Shown here piece by piece: positions 1-10,941 of a stretch of 64,000 nucleotides of DNA; positions within the stretch are counted from its first letter, which is position 1, and every line of letters starts with the position of its first letter. The stretch covers positions 5,388,501-5,452,500 of the forward strand of contig NZ_CP077095.1 of NCBI RefSeq assembly GCF_014268885.2, read 5' to 3'. The notes beneath the pieces were generated by a model that saw only the letters and a list, made by a program, of their open reading frames with translations, did not search any database and was not told the origin of the DNA. The position numbers and the translations under genes were made by a program. The DNA comes from Pseudomonas xantholysinigenes. GTDB lineage: Bacteria; Pseudomonadota; Gammaproteobacteria; Pseudomonadales; Pseudomonadaceae.

Positions 1-78
1 CTTCGCGGCTAAACCCGCTCCCACCCGGTTGTGTGAAAGGCCTGTGGGAGCGGGTTTACCCGCGAAGGCCCTGGTGCT
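1..78. repeat. REP pair (gggagcgggtttacccgcgaa family)
   Basis: Two REP palindromes in inverted orientation (core gcgggtttacccgcgaa and its complement) sit at the left edge of the window. The same core recurs near 2.8, 6.7, 27.2, 49.2 and 59.9 kb. The element may continue beyond base 1. Confidence 0.85.
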
Positions 79-240
79 TAACCTAAGGGATAAATCACTG
101 CCGACTCAAGCCGGAATTAAGGATTTCATTAAAGCATCCGCCGAACGGAAACTAATAGACCGAGTATAGCGAAACTTATTACCCGCACCGGTAACAATCC
201 TCGCCATATAATCAACAGGACAACACTTGGTTATTAAACC

Positions 241-263
241 CGGCACGCCCTTGCAGCGTGCCG
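241..263 (-). terminator. Probable terminator of the reductase/ubiD transcript
   Basis: A perfect 8-bp stem (cggcacgc / gcgtgccg) with a 7-base loop lies just past the stop of the minus-strand reductase gene. On the minus strand it is followed by a short T-containing tail (GGTTTAATAA). The tail is weak, so the call is moderate. Bases 79-240 to the left hold no gene I can support. Confidence 0.5.
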
Positions 264-270
264 CGCTGTT

Positions 271-1239
271 TCAACCCCGTGGCGCGTAGGCGAACACGTC
301 GGCACGCATGCGGTGGGCATCCATGCCTGCCTCGACCAAGGCATCGAGGGTGGCATAGACCATGTTCGGCGAGCCGCTGGCATAGACATGCACCTGGTTC
401 AGGTCGCCGATATCCTCGCACACCGCCTCATGCAGCAGGCCGCAGCGCCCTTCCCAACCGCACAGATCGCTGACCACCTTGTGCAGGAACAGGTTGGGCA
501 GGCGCTCCCACTCGTCCCAGTGCTCGATCTCGTAGAAGTCTTCAGGCCGGCGCACGCCCCAATACAGGTGCACCGGGTGCTTGAAGCCGCTGGCCCGGCA
601 ATGCTCGACCAGGCTGTGCATCTGTCCCATGCCGGTGCCCGCCGCGATCAGTACCAACGGGCCATCGGGCAGTTCGGCCAGGTGGGCGTCGCCAAACGGC
701 AGCTCGACCCGGGCGATGCCGTTGCGCCGTAACTGCTCGATCAACTGCACCGCGCTGCTTTCGCGGGCCAGCACATGCAACTCGAGGTCGCGTCCGCCAT
801 GGGGCGCCGAAGCCAGGGAAAACGCGGCCTTGTCCATGCCCTCACGTTCGATCATCAGGTACTGCCCGGCATGATAGCGCGGCGGCTTGCCGGCCGGCGC
901 GCGCAGGCGCACACGCCAGACGTCGCCACCAACCTCGACGCACTCGCTCACGGTACAGGCGAGCTTGCGCACCGGCAGCTCGCCCAAGGCCAGCACACCA
1001 TCCCACAGCAACACGCAATCCTCCAACGGCTCGGCGATGCAGGTGAACAGTTCGCCATGATCACGGACCTGGCCTTCCTGGCGCACCCGGCCTTCGACCA
1101 GCAACGCGGCACACACATGGCAGTTGCCGTTGCGGCAGCTGCTTGGGCAGTCATAGCCCAGGCGCCGCGCGGCATCCAGAATCCTTTCACCCGGTTCGAC
1201 CGCCAGTACCGCCCCGGAAGGCTGCAAGGTTACCTGCAT
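271..1239 (-). CDS. 2Fe-2S/FAD/NAD(P)H reductase (CDP-6-deoxy-delta-3,4-glucoseen reductase family)
   Basis: A 322-residue one-component electron-transfer flavoprotein. The N-terminus is a plant-type ferredoxin domain with cysteines at about 35, 40, 43 and 67 (CPSSCRNGNCHVC, then FTCIAEP). An FAD-binding segment (RYHAGQYLMIE) and an NAD(P)-binding segment (LVLIAAGTGMGQMHS) follow. The start chosen is the ATG at 1239, which shares one base with the ubiD stop (TGATG) and so implies translational coupling; a start 24 bases further up would lie inside ubiD. Annotated names in this family refer to a sugar pathway, but pairing with ubiD suggests a redox partner role in quinone or general metabolism. 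The true electron acceptor cannot be read from sequence. Confidence 0.85.
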   Translation of the reverse strand: MQVTLQPSGAVLAVEPGERILDAARRLGYDCPSSCRNGNCHVCAALLVEGRVRQEGQVRDHGELFTCIAEPLEDCVLLWDGVLALGELPVRKLACTVSECVEVGGDVWRVRLRAPAGKPPRYHAGQYLMIEREGMDKAAFSLASAPHGGRDLELHVLARESSAVQLIEQLRRNGIARVELPFGDAHLAELPDGPLVLIAAGTGMGQMHSLVEHCRASGFKHPVHLYWGVRRPEDFYEIEHWDEWERLPNLFLHKVVSDLCGWEGRCGLLHEAVCEDIGDLNQVHVYASGSPNMVYATLDALVEAGMDAHRMRADVFAYAPRG

Positions 1240-2705
1240 CAATCTATTCCCAACTGGTCCCACAGCTCATCGATACGGCGGGTGACGGCCTCGTCCTTGA
1301 CGATGACCCGGCCCCATTCGCGTGTAGTCTCGCCCGGCCACTTGTGGGTGGCGTCCAGGCCCATCTTCGACCCCAGGCCCGACACCGGCGACGCGAAGTC
1401 GAGGTAGTCGATCGGGGTATTGTCGATCATTACCGTATCACGCTTGGGGTCCATGCGCGTGGTGATGGCCCAGATCACATCGTTCCAGTCACGGGCGTTG
1501 ATATCGTCGTCGGTGACGATAACGAACTTGGTGTACATGAACTGTCGCAGGAACGACCACACACCCAGCATCACGCGCTTGGCATGACCAGGATACTGCT
1601 TCTTCATGGTCACCACCGCCATGCGGTACGAGCAGCCTTCCGGCGGCAGGTAGAAGTCGGTGATCTCGGGGAACTGCTTCTGCAGGATCGGCACGAACAC
1701 TTCGTTCAGCGCCACGCCGAGGATCGCCGGCTCATCCGGTGGCCGACCGGTGTAGGTGCTGTGGTAGATCGGCTTTTGCCGATGGGTGATGCGCTCGACG
1801 GTGAACACCGGGAAGCTGTCCACTTCGTTGTAGTAGCCGGTGTGGTCGCCGTATGGGCCTTCCGGGGCCATCTCGCCGGGGTGGATCACGCCTTCGAGGA
1901 TGATCTCGGCGGTGGCCGGCACCTGCAGGTCGTTGCCACGGCATTTGACCAGTTCAGTGCGGTTGCCACGCAACAGGCCGGCGAAAGCATATTCGGAGAG
2001 CGTGTCCGGTACCGGGGTCACGGCGCCGAGGATGGTCGCCGGGTCCGCGCCCAGGGCCACGGCTACCGGGAACGGCTGGCCGGGGTGTTTCTCGCACCAC
2101 TCGCGGTAGTCCAGCGCGCCGCCCCGGTGGCTCAGCCAGCGCATGATCACCTTGTTGCGGCCGATTACTTGCTGACGGTAGATGCCCAGGTTCTGGCGGT
2201 CCTTGTTCGGCCCGCGGGTGACGGTCAGGCCCCAGGTGATCAGCGGCGCCACGTCGCCCGGCCAGCAGTGCTGGATCGGCAACTGGCCCAGGTCGACATC
2301 GTCGCCTTCGACCACGATTTCCTGGCATACCGCGTCCTTGACCACCTTCGGCGCCATGGACACGACCTTCTTGAAGATCGGCAGCTTCGACCAGGCGTCC
2401 TTCAGGCCCTTCGGCGGCTCGGGCTCCTTGAGGAACGCCAGCAGCTTGCCGATCTCGCGCAGCTCTTCGGTGGACTCGGCCCCCATGCCCATGGCCACGC
2501 GCTCGGGCGTGCCGAACAGGTTGCCCAGCACCGGGATGTCGAAGCCAGTGGGTTTTTCGAACAGCAAGGCCGGGCCCTTGGCACGCAGGGTGCGGTCGCA
2601 GACTTCGGTCATTTCCAGTACAGGGGAGATGGGAACCTGGATGCGCTTGAGTTCACCGCGCTGTTCCAGGCCACGGATGAAGTCGCGTAGATCGCGATAC
2701 TGCAT
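1239..2705 (-). CDS. ubiD: 4-hydroxy-3-polyprenylbenzoate decarboxylase UbiD
   Basis: A 488-residue prenylated-FMN-dependent decarboxylase that removes the carboxylate from 3-polyprenyl-4-hydroxybenzoate in ubiquinone synthesis. Full length for the family. Characteristic segments include the N-terminal [10 protein letters not shown] and the conserved [12 protein letters not shown] block in the middle, which carries acidic residues of the active site. The start ATG at 2705 gives the expected N-terminus. The gene is followed without a gap by the ferredoxin-reductase-like gene. The prFMN-making partner UbiX is not in the window. Confidence 0.97.
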   Translation of the reverse strand: MQYRDLRDFIRGLEQRGELKRIQVPISPVLEMTEVCDRTLRAKGPALLFEKPTGFDIPVLGNLFGTPERVAMGMGAESTEELREIGKLLAFLKEPEPPKGLKDAWSKLPIFKKVVSMAPKVVKDAVCQEIVVEGDDVDLGQLPIQHCWPGDVAPLITWGLTVTRGPNKDRQNLGIYRQQVIGRNKVIMRWLSHRGGALDYREWCEKHPGQPFPVAVALGADPATILGAVTPVPDTLSEYAFAGLLRGNRTELVKCRGNDLQVPATAEIILEGVIHPGEMAPEGPYGDHTGYYNEVDSFPVFTVERITHRQKPIYHSTYTGRPPDEPAILGVALNEVFVPILQKQFPEITDFYLPPEGCSYRMAVVTMKKQYPGHAKRVMLGVWSFLRQFMYTKFVIVTDDDINARDWNDVIWAITTRMDPKRDTVMIDNTPIDYLDFASPVSGLGSKMGLDATHKWPGETTREWGRVIVKDEAVTRRIDELWDQLGID

Positions 2706-2786
2706 GCAAGGGCCTCGTATGGGGCATGTCGGTCGGGGTGCAGAGTGTAGCGCCGTTCACGCCTTGTTTGGGGGCAAAAATGAACT

Positions 2787-2886
2787 GGGGCCGCTCCGCG
2801 CCCCTTCGCGGGTAAACCCGCTCCCACAGGTTTCGAGTGATCCCTGTGGGAGCGGGTTTACCCGCGAAGGGGCGCGGAGCGGCCCC
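2787..2886. repeat. REP pair forming a perfect 44-bp inverted repeat
   Basis: Left arm 2787-2830 and right arm 2843-2886 are exact reverse complements, separated by a 12-base loop. It combines a REP core with flanking ggggccgctccgcgcccc. It lies between the 3' end of rho and the 5' end of ubiD, both on the minus strand, where it could fold in RNA and act as a terminator or 3'-end stabiliser. Confidence 0.9.
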
Positions 2887-2909
2887 AATTACTTCCTGGT
2901 CGCCAGCGC

Positions 2910-4169
2910 TTACTTGCGCTTCATCGACAGGAAGAACTCATCGTTGGTCTTGGTCTGCTTGAGCTTGTCGACCAGGAACTCGATGGCGGCGATCTCGTCC
3001 ATCGGGTGCAGCAGCTTGCGCAGGATCCACATGCGCTGCAGTTCGTCGTCGGCGGTCAGCAGCTCTTCGCGGCGAGTACCGGACTTGTTGATGTTGATGG
3101 CCGGGAACACACGCTTCTCGGCGATGCGGCGGTCCAGCGGCAGCTCCATGTTGCCGGTACCCTTGAACTCTTCGTAGATCACTTCGTCCATCTTCGAGCC
3201 GGTCTCGACCAGCGCGGTGGCGATGATGGTCAGCGAACCGCCTTCCTCGATGTTACGGGCGGCACCGAAGAAGCGCTTGGGCTTTTCCAGGGCATGGGCA
3301 TCGACACCACCGGTCAGCACCTTGCCGGAGCTCGGGATCACGGTGTTGTAGGCACGGGCCAGTCGGGTGATGGAGTCGAGCAGGATGACCACGTCCTTCT
3401 TGTGCTCGACCAGGCGCTTGGCCTTCTCGATGACCATCTCGGCGACCTGCACGTGGCGGGTCGGCGGCTCGTCGAAGGTCGAGGCGACCACTTCGCCGCG
3501 CACGGTGCGCTGCATTTCGGTCACTTCTTCCGGGCGCTCGTCGATCAGCAGGACGATCAGGTGGCACTCGGGGTTGTTGCGGGTAATGTTGGCCGCGATG
3601 TTCTGCAGCATGATGGTCTTACCGGCTTTCGGCGGGGCGACGATCAGGCCACGCTGGCCTTTGCCGATCGGGGCGCACAGGTCGATGACACGACCGGTGA
3701 GGTCTTCGGTGGAGCCGTTACCGGCTTCCATCTTCAGACGCTTGTTGGGGAACAGTGGCGTCAGGTTTTCGAACAGGATCTTGTTCTTCGCGTTTTCCGG
3801 ACGGTCGAAGTTGATGGTGTCGACCTTCAGCAGCGCGAAGTAACGCTCGCCTTCTTTCGGTGGGCGGATCTTGCCGACGATGGTGTCGCCGGTGCGCAGG
3901 TTGAAGCGGCGGATCTGGCTGGGCGAAACGTAGATGTCGTCGGGGCCGGCCAGGTAGGAGGCATCCGCCGAACGCAGGAAACCGAAACCATCCTGGAGAA
4001 TCTCCAGCACGCCGTCACCCGAGATCTCTTCGCCGCTTTTCGCATGCTTTTTCAGCAGGGCGAAAATCACGTCCTGTTTGCGCGAACGGGCCATGTTTTC
4101 GATGCCCATCTGTTCGGCCATTTCCAAAAGATCGGTAATCGGCTTTTGCTTGAGTTCTGTCAGGTTCAT
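2910..4169 (-). CDS. rho: Transcription termination factor Rho
   Basis: A 419-residue hexameric RNA-dependent ATPase, full length. The N-terminal helical region ([20 protein letters not shown]) precedes the cold-shock-like RNA-binding domain. Walker A (APPKAGKT) and Walker B ([17 protein letters not shown]) are intact, and the C-terminus is the usual [10 protein letters not shown]. The start at 4169 gives the canonical N-terminus but has only a weak ribosome-binding site. The gene lies downstream of trxA on the same strand, separated by a terminator and a leader of about 280 bases. Confidence 0.98.
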   Translation of the reverse strand: MNLTELKQKPITDLLEMAEQMGIENMARSRKQDVIFALLKKHAKSGEEISGDGVLEILQDGFGFLRSADASYLAGPDDIYVSPSQIRRFNLRTGDTIVGKIRPPKEGERYFALLKVDTINFDRPENAKNKILFENLTPLFPNKRLKMEAGNGSTEDLTGRVIDLCAPIGKGQRGLIVAPPKAGKTIMLQNIAANITRNNPECHLIVLLIDERPEEVTEMQRTVRGEVVASTFDEPPTRHVQVAEMVIEKAKRLVEHKKDVVILLDSITRLARAYNTVIPSSGKVLTGGVDAHALEKPKRFFGAARNIEEGGSLTIIATALVETGSKMDEVIYEEFKGTGNMELPLDRRIAEKRVFPAININKSGTRREELLTADDELQRMWILRKLLHPMDEIAAIEFLVDKLKQTKTNDEFFLSMKRK

Positions 4170-4448
4170 AAGGGGAGTGACGTAATCATGTAAGGAAGGG
4201 AAAAATTAAGCATGTGGCTTAATGAGGCCGCGCCGCTAGATGGCGACAGGATCGCGTACTGATTCGAATTAGGGATGCTTCGGCGACGGCGTGCAGAGGG
4301 CACTGGAGAAGCAGTGCGAGGCCGAATGTAACACTTGCTTTTTTCGACGTCTAGTGGTTTTGCCCATTGATTTCCGGGGCTATCCACCTGAATAGGCCTG
4401 GGCCTGGAGCCTGTCGCATAGCAAGGAAATTGCCTACAACAGATAAAG
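4170..4448 (-). promoter_or_regulatory. Leader region of rho
   Basis: About 280 bases between the trxA terminator and rho. A perfect stem-loop TTAAGC-ATGTG-GCTTAA at 4206-4222 sits about 37 bases before the rho start. In E. coli rho is autoregulated by termination in its leader; a similar role here is inference. An open frame of 103 codons across it has no ribosome-binding site or recognisable product, and I do not call it a gene. Confidence 0.45.
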
Positions 4449-4473
4449 AAAAGCCCCGCATCTGCGGGGCTTT
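4449..4473 (-). terminator. Rho-independent terminator of trxA
   Basis: Hairpin aaagccccgca-t-ctgcggggcttt with an A-run and T-run at its two ends, six bases past the trxA stop. Confidence 0.9.
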
Positions 4474-4478
4474 TCACA

Positions 4479-4808
4479 TCACAGGTTGGCGTCGAGGAAC
4501 GCCTTGAGCTGCGACTTGGACAGCGCGCCGACCTTGGTCGCCTCGACGTTGCCGTTCTTGAACAGCATCAGCGTCGGGATGCCACGCACGCCGTGCTTGG
4601 CTGGAGTCTGGTCGTTTTCGTCGATGTTCAGCTTGGCGACGGTCACCTTGCCCTGATATTCAGCGGCGATGTCGTCCAGTACCGGAGCGATCATCTTGCA
4701 TGGGCCGCACCATTCAGCCCAGTAGTCGACCAGCACCGCGCCTTCCGCCTTGATTACGTCGGCTTCGAAGCTGGCGTCGGTGACATGTTTGATAAGATCG
4801 CTGCTCAT
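4479..4808 (-). CDS. trxA: Thioredoxin 1
   Basis: A 109-residue cytoplasmic protein disulfide reductase. The active site WCGPCK is at residues 33-38, and the cis-proline segment GIPTLMLF follows at about residue 77. The start is the ATG at 4808, preceded by GGAG at good spacing; an upstream in-frame extension has no homology-like sequence. It is followed by a strong hairpin terminator and is divergent from ppx, with about 240 bases between the two genes for promoters. Confidence 0.98.
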   Translation of the reverse strand: MSSDLIKHVTDASFEADVIKAEGAVLVDYWAEWCGPCKMIAPVLDDIAAEYQGKVTVAKLNIDENDQTPAKHGVRGIPTLMLFKNGNVEATKVGALSKSQLKAFLDANL

Positions 4809-5050
4809 GGATATCTCCAGGTCGTAAGCAAAAAAACGTTGCCCATCATAGCCGCACCCTCGTCCGACAGGAAGCCACAGACGATTGAGTGTATCTATAG
4901 TTGAGCAAGACGCCACGAATCGGAACGGTCATATCGCTGTCACAGGATTGCGATCACATTGCCATGCATCAAACCCCGGGATGACGCGCGTTGGCGTAAC
5001 GCCACGATCGTGGCAGGATTGCCGGGTTAACGACCGAGAACTTGCAGATC

Positions 5051-6553
5051 ATGCCGCAAACCACCGCGAAGAACCTGTCCCTGATCGCCGCCATCGACCT
5101 TGGCTCCAACAGTTTCCACATGGTCGTGGCCAAGGCCCATCACACGGAAATCCGCATTCTCGAAAGGCTCGGGGAGAAAGTGCAGCTGGCCGCCGGTATC
5201 GACGACGAGCGCAAGCTCAGCGAAGAAGCCATGCAGCGCGGGCTCGAATGCCTCAAGCGCTTCGCCCAGCTGATCAACGGCATGCCGCAAGGGTCGGTGC
5301 GCATCGTCGGCACCAACGCCCTGCGCGAAGCCCGCAACCGCAACGAATTCATCCAGCGCGCCGAGGCCATCCTCGGTCACCCGGTGGAGGTCATCTCCGG
5401 CCGTGAAGAGGCGCGCCTGATCTACCTGGGCGTCTCGCACACCCTGGCCGACACCCCCGGCAAGCGCCTGGTCGCCGACATCGGCGGCGGCAGCACCGAG
5501 TTCATCATCGGCCAGCGTTTCGAGCCTCTGCTGCGCGAAAGCCTGCAGATGGGCTGCGTGAGCTTCACCCAACGCTACTTCCGCGACGGCAAGATCACCC
5601 CGGCGCGCTACGCCCAGGCCTATACCGCCGCGCGCCTGGAGCTGATGAGCATCGAGAACGCCCTGCACCGCTTGACCTGGGACGAAGCCATCGGCTCGTC
5701 CGGGACCATCCGCGCCATCGCCGCGGCGATCAAGGCCATGGGCCAAGGCAGCGGCGAGGTCAACGCCGAGGGCCTGGCGGCGCTCAAGCGCAAGCTGTTC
5801 AAGCTCGGCGAGACCGACAAGATCGACTTCGAAGGGGTCAAGCCCGACCGGCGCACCATCTTCCCGGCCGGCCTGGCGATTCTCGAGGCGATCTTCGACG
5901 CCCTGGAGCTGGCGCGCATGGACCACTGCGACGGCGCCCTGCGCGAAGGCGTGCTGTTCGACCTGCTGGGCCGCCACCACCATGAAGACGTGCGCGAGCG
6001 CACCCTGAACTCACTGATGGAGCGTTATCACGTCGACCAGGGCCAGGCGGCACGGGTCGAGCGCAAGGCCCTGCATGCCTTCGACCAGGTGGCCAAGGCC
6101 TGGGACCTGGAATGCGGCAACTGGCGCGATCTGCTGGGATGGGCGGCAAAAGTGCATGAAGTGGGGCTGGATATTGCCCATTACCACTACCACAAGCACG
6201 GCGCCTACCTGATCGAGCACTCCGACCTGTCGGGGTTCTCCCGCGAGGACCAGCAAATGATGGCCCTGCTGGTGCGTGGCCACCGCCGCAACATCCCCAA
6301 GGACAAGTTCGCTGAGTTCGGCGACGAAGGCATCAAGTTGATCCGTCTATGCGTGCTGCTGCGTTTTGCCATCCTGTTCCACCACATCCGTGGCACCCAG
6401 CAGATGCCCAAGGTGGTGTTGCAGGCCGGCGACAACAGCCTGGAAGTGGTCTTCCCCGAGGGCTGGCTGGAGCAAAACCAGCTGACCCAGGCCGACTTCG
6501 CCAACGAGGCGGAGTGGCTGGCGCGGGTTGGGTTTGTGCTGAGCGTGCGCTGA
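5051..6553 (+). CDS. ppx: Exopolyphosphatase
   Basis: A 500-residue enzyme of the ASKHA (sugar kinase/HSP70/actin) fold that removes terminal phosphates from polyphosphate. The phosphate-binding [15 protein letters not shown] lies near residue 18 and [10 protein letters not shown] near residue 145. The C-terminal half is the HD-like helical domain ([20 protein letters not shown]). I chose the ATG at 5051 over a TTG nine bases upstream. Its partner ppk lies just downstream on the opposite strand, a conserved arrangement in pseudomonads. Confidence 0.97.
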   Translation: MPQTTAKNLSLIAAIDLGSNSFHMVVAKAHHTEIRILERLGEKVQLAAGIDDERKLSEEAMQRGLECLKRFAQLINGMPQGSVRIVGTNALREARNRNEFIQRAEAILGHPVEVISGREEARLIYLGVSHTLADTPGKRLVADIGGGSTEFIIGQRFEPLLRESLQMGCVSFTQRYFRDGKITPARYAQAYTAARLELMSIENALHRLTWDEAIGSSGTIRAIAAAIKAMGQGSGEVNAEGLAALKRKLFKLGETDKIDFEGVKPDRRTIFPAGLAILEAIFDALELARMDHCDGALREGVLFDLLGRHHHEDVRERTLNSLMERYHVDQGQAARVERKALHAFDQVAKAWDLECGNWRDLLGWAAKVHEVGLDIAHYHYHKHGAYLIEHSDLSGFSREDQQMMALLVRGHRRNIPKDKFAEFGDEGIKLIRLCVLLRFAILFHHIRGTQQMPKVVLQAGDNSLEVVFPEGWLEQNQLTQADFANEAEWLARVGFVLSVR

Positions 6554-6594
6554 CGAGGTTCGGGGTCGCCGTTTGGCTTGAGGCTGCCTGGGGG

Positions 6595-6790
6595 CGCTTT
6601 GCGCCCCTTTCGCGACACAAGGCCGCTCCTACAGGAAACGCGCCGGCCTCAGGGCATGCACCACACCTGTGGGAGCGGGTTTACCCGCGAAGCAAGCAAC
6701 GCGGTGCCTGGCACCGGCTGCGCCGGTGTTCGCGGCTGAAGCCGCTCCCACAGGGACCGCGCCGACCTCGGGGCATGCACTACACCTGTG
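6595..6790. repeat. Cluster of mixed REP elements between ppx and ppk
   Basis: At least three REP units of two families lie here: tgtcgcg...ggccgctcctacagg types and the ctgtgggagcgggtttacccgcgaa type, plus a variant (ttcgcggctgaagccgctcccacagg). A linker ending in gggcatgcac recurs twice (near 6652 and 6771), so part of the unit is tandemly repeated. Confidence 0.8.
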
Positions 6791-6798
6791 TCGCGAAA

Positions 6799-6815
6799 GG
6801 GCCGCAAGGCGGCCC
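6799..6815 (-). terminator. Candidate terminator of ppk
   Basis: A 7-bp perfect GC stem (gggccgc / gcggccc, 3-base loop), 12 bases past the ppk stop, followed on the minus strand by TTTCGCG. It is part of a REP-like sequence, so the terminator role is inferred from position. Confidence 0.45.
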
Positions 6816-6826
6816 CCATATCGGTA

Positions 6827-9058
6827 CTACCGCACGTTCAACACCGGGTTGCTCAGGCGCTCCAGCAGCGTCGCCTGGGCGCTGCGCGGGTTCTGGTTGC
6901 CCGTCGGCGTGCTGCGCACGTAGCGCCCGTCCGGCTGCAAGGTCCAGGCCTGGGTGTTGTCGGTGAGGTAACCCTCCAGCTCCTTCTTCACCCGCAGCAG
7001 CAGCTTCTTGCCTTCCACCGGGAAGCAGGTCTCCACACGCTTGTCGAGATTGCGCTCCATCCAGTCGGCGCTGGACAGGTAGATCTGCTCCTCGCCGCCA
7101 TTGAGGAAGTAGAACACCCGGGTGTGCTCGAGGAAGCGGCCGATGATCGAACGCACGTGGATGTTGTGCGACACTCCCGGAATACCCGGGCGCAGGCAGC
7201 ACATGCCGCGCACCACCAGGTCGATGCGCACGCCCGACTGGCTGGCCTTGTACAGCGCCTTGATGATCTTGGCGTCGGTCAGCGAGTTGAACTTGGCGAT
7301 GATGTGCGCCGGCTTGCCTTCCAGGGCGAACTGGGTTTCCCGGGCGATCATGTCGAGCATGCCCTTCTTCAGGGTGAAGGGGGCGTGCAGCAGCTTCTTC
7401 ATGCGCAGGGTCTTGCCCATGCCGATCAGCTGGCTGAACAGCTTGCCGACGTCCTCGGTGAGGGCGTCGTCGGAGGTCAGCAGGCTGTAGTCAGTGTACA
7501 GACGGGCGTTGCCGGCGTGGTAGTTGCCGGTGCCCAGGTGCGCGTAACGGACGATTTCGCCCTGTTCGCGACGCAGGATCAGCATCATCTTGGCGTGGGT
7601 CTTGAAGCCGACCACGCCGTAGATCACCACCGCGCCCGCAGCCTGCAAGCGGCTGGCCATCTGCAGGTTGGACTCTTCGTCGAAGCGCGCGCGCAGTTCG
7701 ATCACCGCGGTGACCTCCTTGCCGTTACGCGCCGCGTCCACCAGGGCGTCGACAATCTCCGAGTTGGCGCCCGAGCGGTACAGGGTCTGGCGCACGGCAA
7801 GCACGTGCGGGTCCTTGGCGGCCTGGCGCAGCAGGTCGATCACCGGGGTGAACGACTCGAACGGGTGCATCAGCAGCACGTCCTGCTTGCCGATAACGCT
7901 GAAGATGTTGTCGGCGTTCTGCAGCAGCTTGGGGATCGCCGGGGTGAACGGTGTGTATTGCAGCTCCGGGTGGCTGTCGAGCCCGGTGATGCTGAACAGG
8001 CGGGTCAGGTTGACCGGACCGTTGACCTGGTACAGCTCACTCTCGCTCAGGCTGAACTGCTTGAGCAGGTAGTCCGACAGATGTTTCGGGCAGGTGTCGG
8101 CCACTTCGAGACGCACGGCATCACCGTAGCGGCGCGAGAACAGCTCGCCACGCAGGGCCCGGGCCAGGTCGTCGACCTCCTCGGAGTCCAGCGCCAGGTC
8201 GGCGTTGCGGGTCAGGCGGAACTGGTAGCAACCCTTGACCTTCATGCCCTGGAACAGGTCGTCGGCGTGGGCGTGGATCATCGACGAGAGGAACACATAG
8301 TTGTCGCCCGGGCCACCCACCTCCTCCGGCACACGAATCACCCGTGGCAGCAGGCGCGGCGCCGGGATGATCGCCAGGCCCGAGTCGCGGCCGAAGGCGT
8401 CGACGCCTTCGAGTTCGACGATGAAGTTGAGGCTCTTGTTCACCAGCAACGGGAACGGATGGGTCGGGTCGAGGCCGATCGGGGTAATGATCGGCGCGAT
8501 TTCGTCGCGGAAGAACCGGCGCACCCAGGTCTTGAGCTTGGGCGTCCAGTAACGGCGGCGGATGAAGCGAATGGCGTGCTTTTCCAGCTCCGGCAGCAGC
8601 ACGTCGTTGAGGATCGCGTACTGGCGGTCCACCTCCAGGTGCACCAGCTCGCTGATGCGTGCCAGCGCCTGGTGCGGCTGCAGGCCGTCGGCGCCGGCCT
8701 GCTCGCGGGCGAAGTTGATCTGTTTCTTCAGGCCCGCCACGCGGATTTCGAAGAACTCATCGAGGTTGCTGGAGAAGATCAGCAGGAACTTCAGGCGCTC
8801 AAGCAGCGGGTAGGACTCGTCCAGCGCCTGTTCCAGCACGCGGATATTGAACTGCAGCTGCGAGAGCTCGCGATGAATGTACAGGCTGCTGTCGTCCAGG
8901 CTCGGCACGGCGATCGCCGGCGCAGGCGCCGGTGCGGGCGCGGCGGGCTCTACCACCGGCTCCGGGGCGGCTGGCAGGTCGGGCGGGGTCTGTACCAGCT
9001 CTTCGGGCACGGCCTGGGCGTCCTTGATCTCGACAGGGGTTAGCACTTCGTTATTCAT
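6827..9058 (-). CDS. ppk: Polyphosphate kinase PPK1
   Basis: A 743-residue enzyme that makes polyphosphate from ATP. After a Pro/Ala-rich N-terminal extension of about 50 residues come the N domain ([20 protein letters not shown]), the head domain and two PLD-like catalytic domains. The segment [19 protein letters not shown] carries the catalytic histidine. The ATG at 9058 has an AGGA site. The gene starts 19 bases after hemB on the same strand, so the two are probably cotranscribed. The Ala/Pro-rich stretch is a likely disordered tail. Confidence 0.97.
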   Translation of the reverse strand: MNNEVLTPVEIKDAQAVPEELVQTPPDLPAAPEPVVEPAAPAPAPAPAIAVPSLDDSSLYIHRELSQLQFNIRVLEQALDESYPLLERLKFLLIFSSNLDEFFEIRVAGLKKQINFAREQAGADGLQPHQALARISELVHLEVDRQYAILNDVLLPELEKHAIRFIRRRYWTPKLKTWVRRFFRDEIAPIITPIGLDPTHPFPLLVNKSLNFIVELEGVDAFGRDSGLAIIPAPRLLPRVIRVPEEVGGPGDNYVFLSSMIHAHADDLFQGMKVKGCYQFRLTRNADLALDSEEVDDLARALRGELFSRRYGDAVRLEVADTCPKHLSDYLLKQFSLSESELYQVNGPVNLTRLFSITGLDSHPELQYTPFTPAIPKLLQNADNIFSVIGKQDVLLMHPFESFTPVIDLLRQAAKDPHVLAVRQTLYRSGANSEIVDALVDAARNGKEVTAVIELRARFDEESNLQMASRLQAAGAVVIYGVVGFKTHAKMMLILRREQGEIVRYAHLGTGNYHAGNARLYTDYSLLTSDDALTEDVGKLFSQLIGMGKTLRMKKLLHAPFTLKKGMLDMIARETQFALEGKPAHIIAKFNSLTDAKIIKALYKASQSGVRIDLVVRGMCCLRPGIPGVSHNIHVRSIIGRFLEHTRVFYFLNGGEEQIYLSSADWMERNLDKRVETCFPVEGKKLLLRVKKELEGYLTDNTQAWTLQPDGRYVRSTPTGNQNPRSAQATLLERLSNPVLNVR

Positions 9059-9077
9059 CTGACGTTCCTGGAGGGCG

Positions 9078-10214
<1,137 letters not shown>

Positions 10215-10296
10215 TCACGTCGAGACACATTTGGACACTTTCCCGAACGCGCCGTAAGGGGTAGGCTGCGCGTTCATTTCGCCAGCACGCCAGAAA

Positions 10297-10941
10297 ATGC
10301 TTCAACAATTCCTGAACGATTTCGGCTACTTTGCCCTTTTTCTCGGCACGTTCTTCGAAGGCGAGACCATCCTGGTGCTCGCCGGATTTCTTGCGTTCCG
10401 CGAGTACATGGATATCAAGCTGGTGGTGCTGGTGGCCTTCTGCGGCAGCTACGCCGGCGACCAGCTGTGGTACTTCATGGGCCGCCGCCACGGGCGCAAG
10501 ATCCTCGCCCGCAAGCCGCGCTGGCAGGCCATGGGTGACCGGGCGCTGGAACACATCCGCCGCCACCCCGACATCTGGGTGCTGAGCTTCCGCTTCGTCT
10601 ACGGCCTGCGCACGGTGATGCCGGTGGCCATTGGCTTGTCCGGCTACCCGCCACGCCGCTACCTGCTGCTCAACGGCATTGGCGCCGCGGTGTGGGCCCT
10701 GGCCCTGGGCCTGGCCGCCTACCACTTTGGCGCAATCCTCGAAGGCATGCTGGGCAGCATCAAGAAATACGAGCTATGGGTGCTCGGCGGCCTGTTGGTG
10801 CTGGGCCTGCTGCTGTGGCTGCGCCGGCGTTTTCGCAACAGCCGCGCCGAGCGCCGCGCGGCGGCACAGGGCCAGGCCGCCGAGGCTGAGCAGGCTGTAG
10901 CCCAGGAGCAACAGCCAGAACACGGGCGTGACCAGCGCTAA
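10297..10941 (+). CDS. DedA family membrane protein
   Basis: A 214-residue integral membrane protein of the DedA/VTT superfamily, implicated in lipid-carrier flipping and membrane homeostasis. Family features: FLGTFFEGETILVLAGFLA near the N-terminus, and the GRRHGRK and FRFVYGLRTVMPVAIGLSG segments. Hydrophobic helices are followed by a charged Arg/Ala/Gln tail (RRRFRNSRAERRAAAQGQA). The last 168 bases overlap the 3' end of the convergent hydroxylase gene, and the low-complexity tail is the overlapping part. Confidence 0.93.
   Translation: MLQQFLNDFGYFALFLGTFFEGETILVLAGFLAFREYMDIKLVVLVAFCGSYAGDQLWYFMGRRHGRKILARKPRWQAMGDRALEHIRRHPDIWVLSFRFVYGLRTVMPVAIGLSGYPPRRYLLLNGIGAAVWALALGLAAYHFGAILEGMLGSIKKYELWVLGGLLVLGLLLWLRRRFRNSRAERRAAAQGQAAEAEQAVAQEQQPEHGRDQR

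Noticed and set aside
4166..4477. 103-codon frame in the rho leader
   Set aside because: Covers the trxA terminator, has no ribosome-binding site, and its composition is not protein-like.
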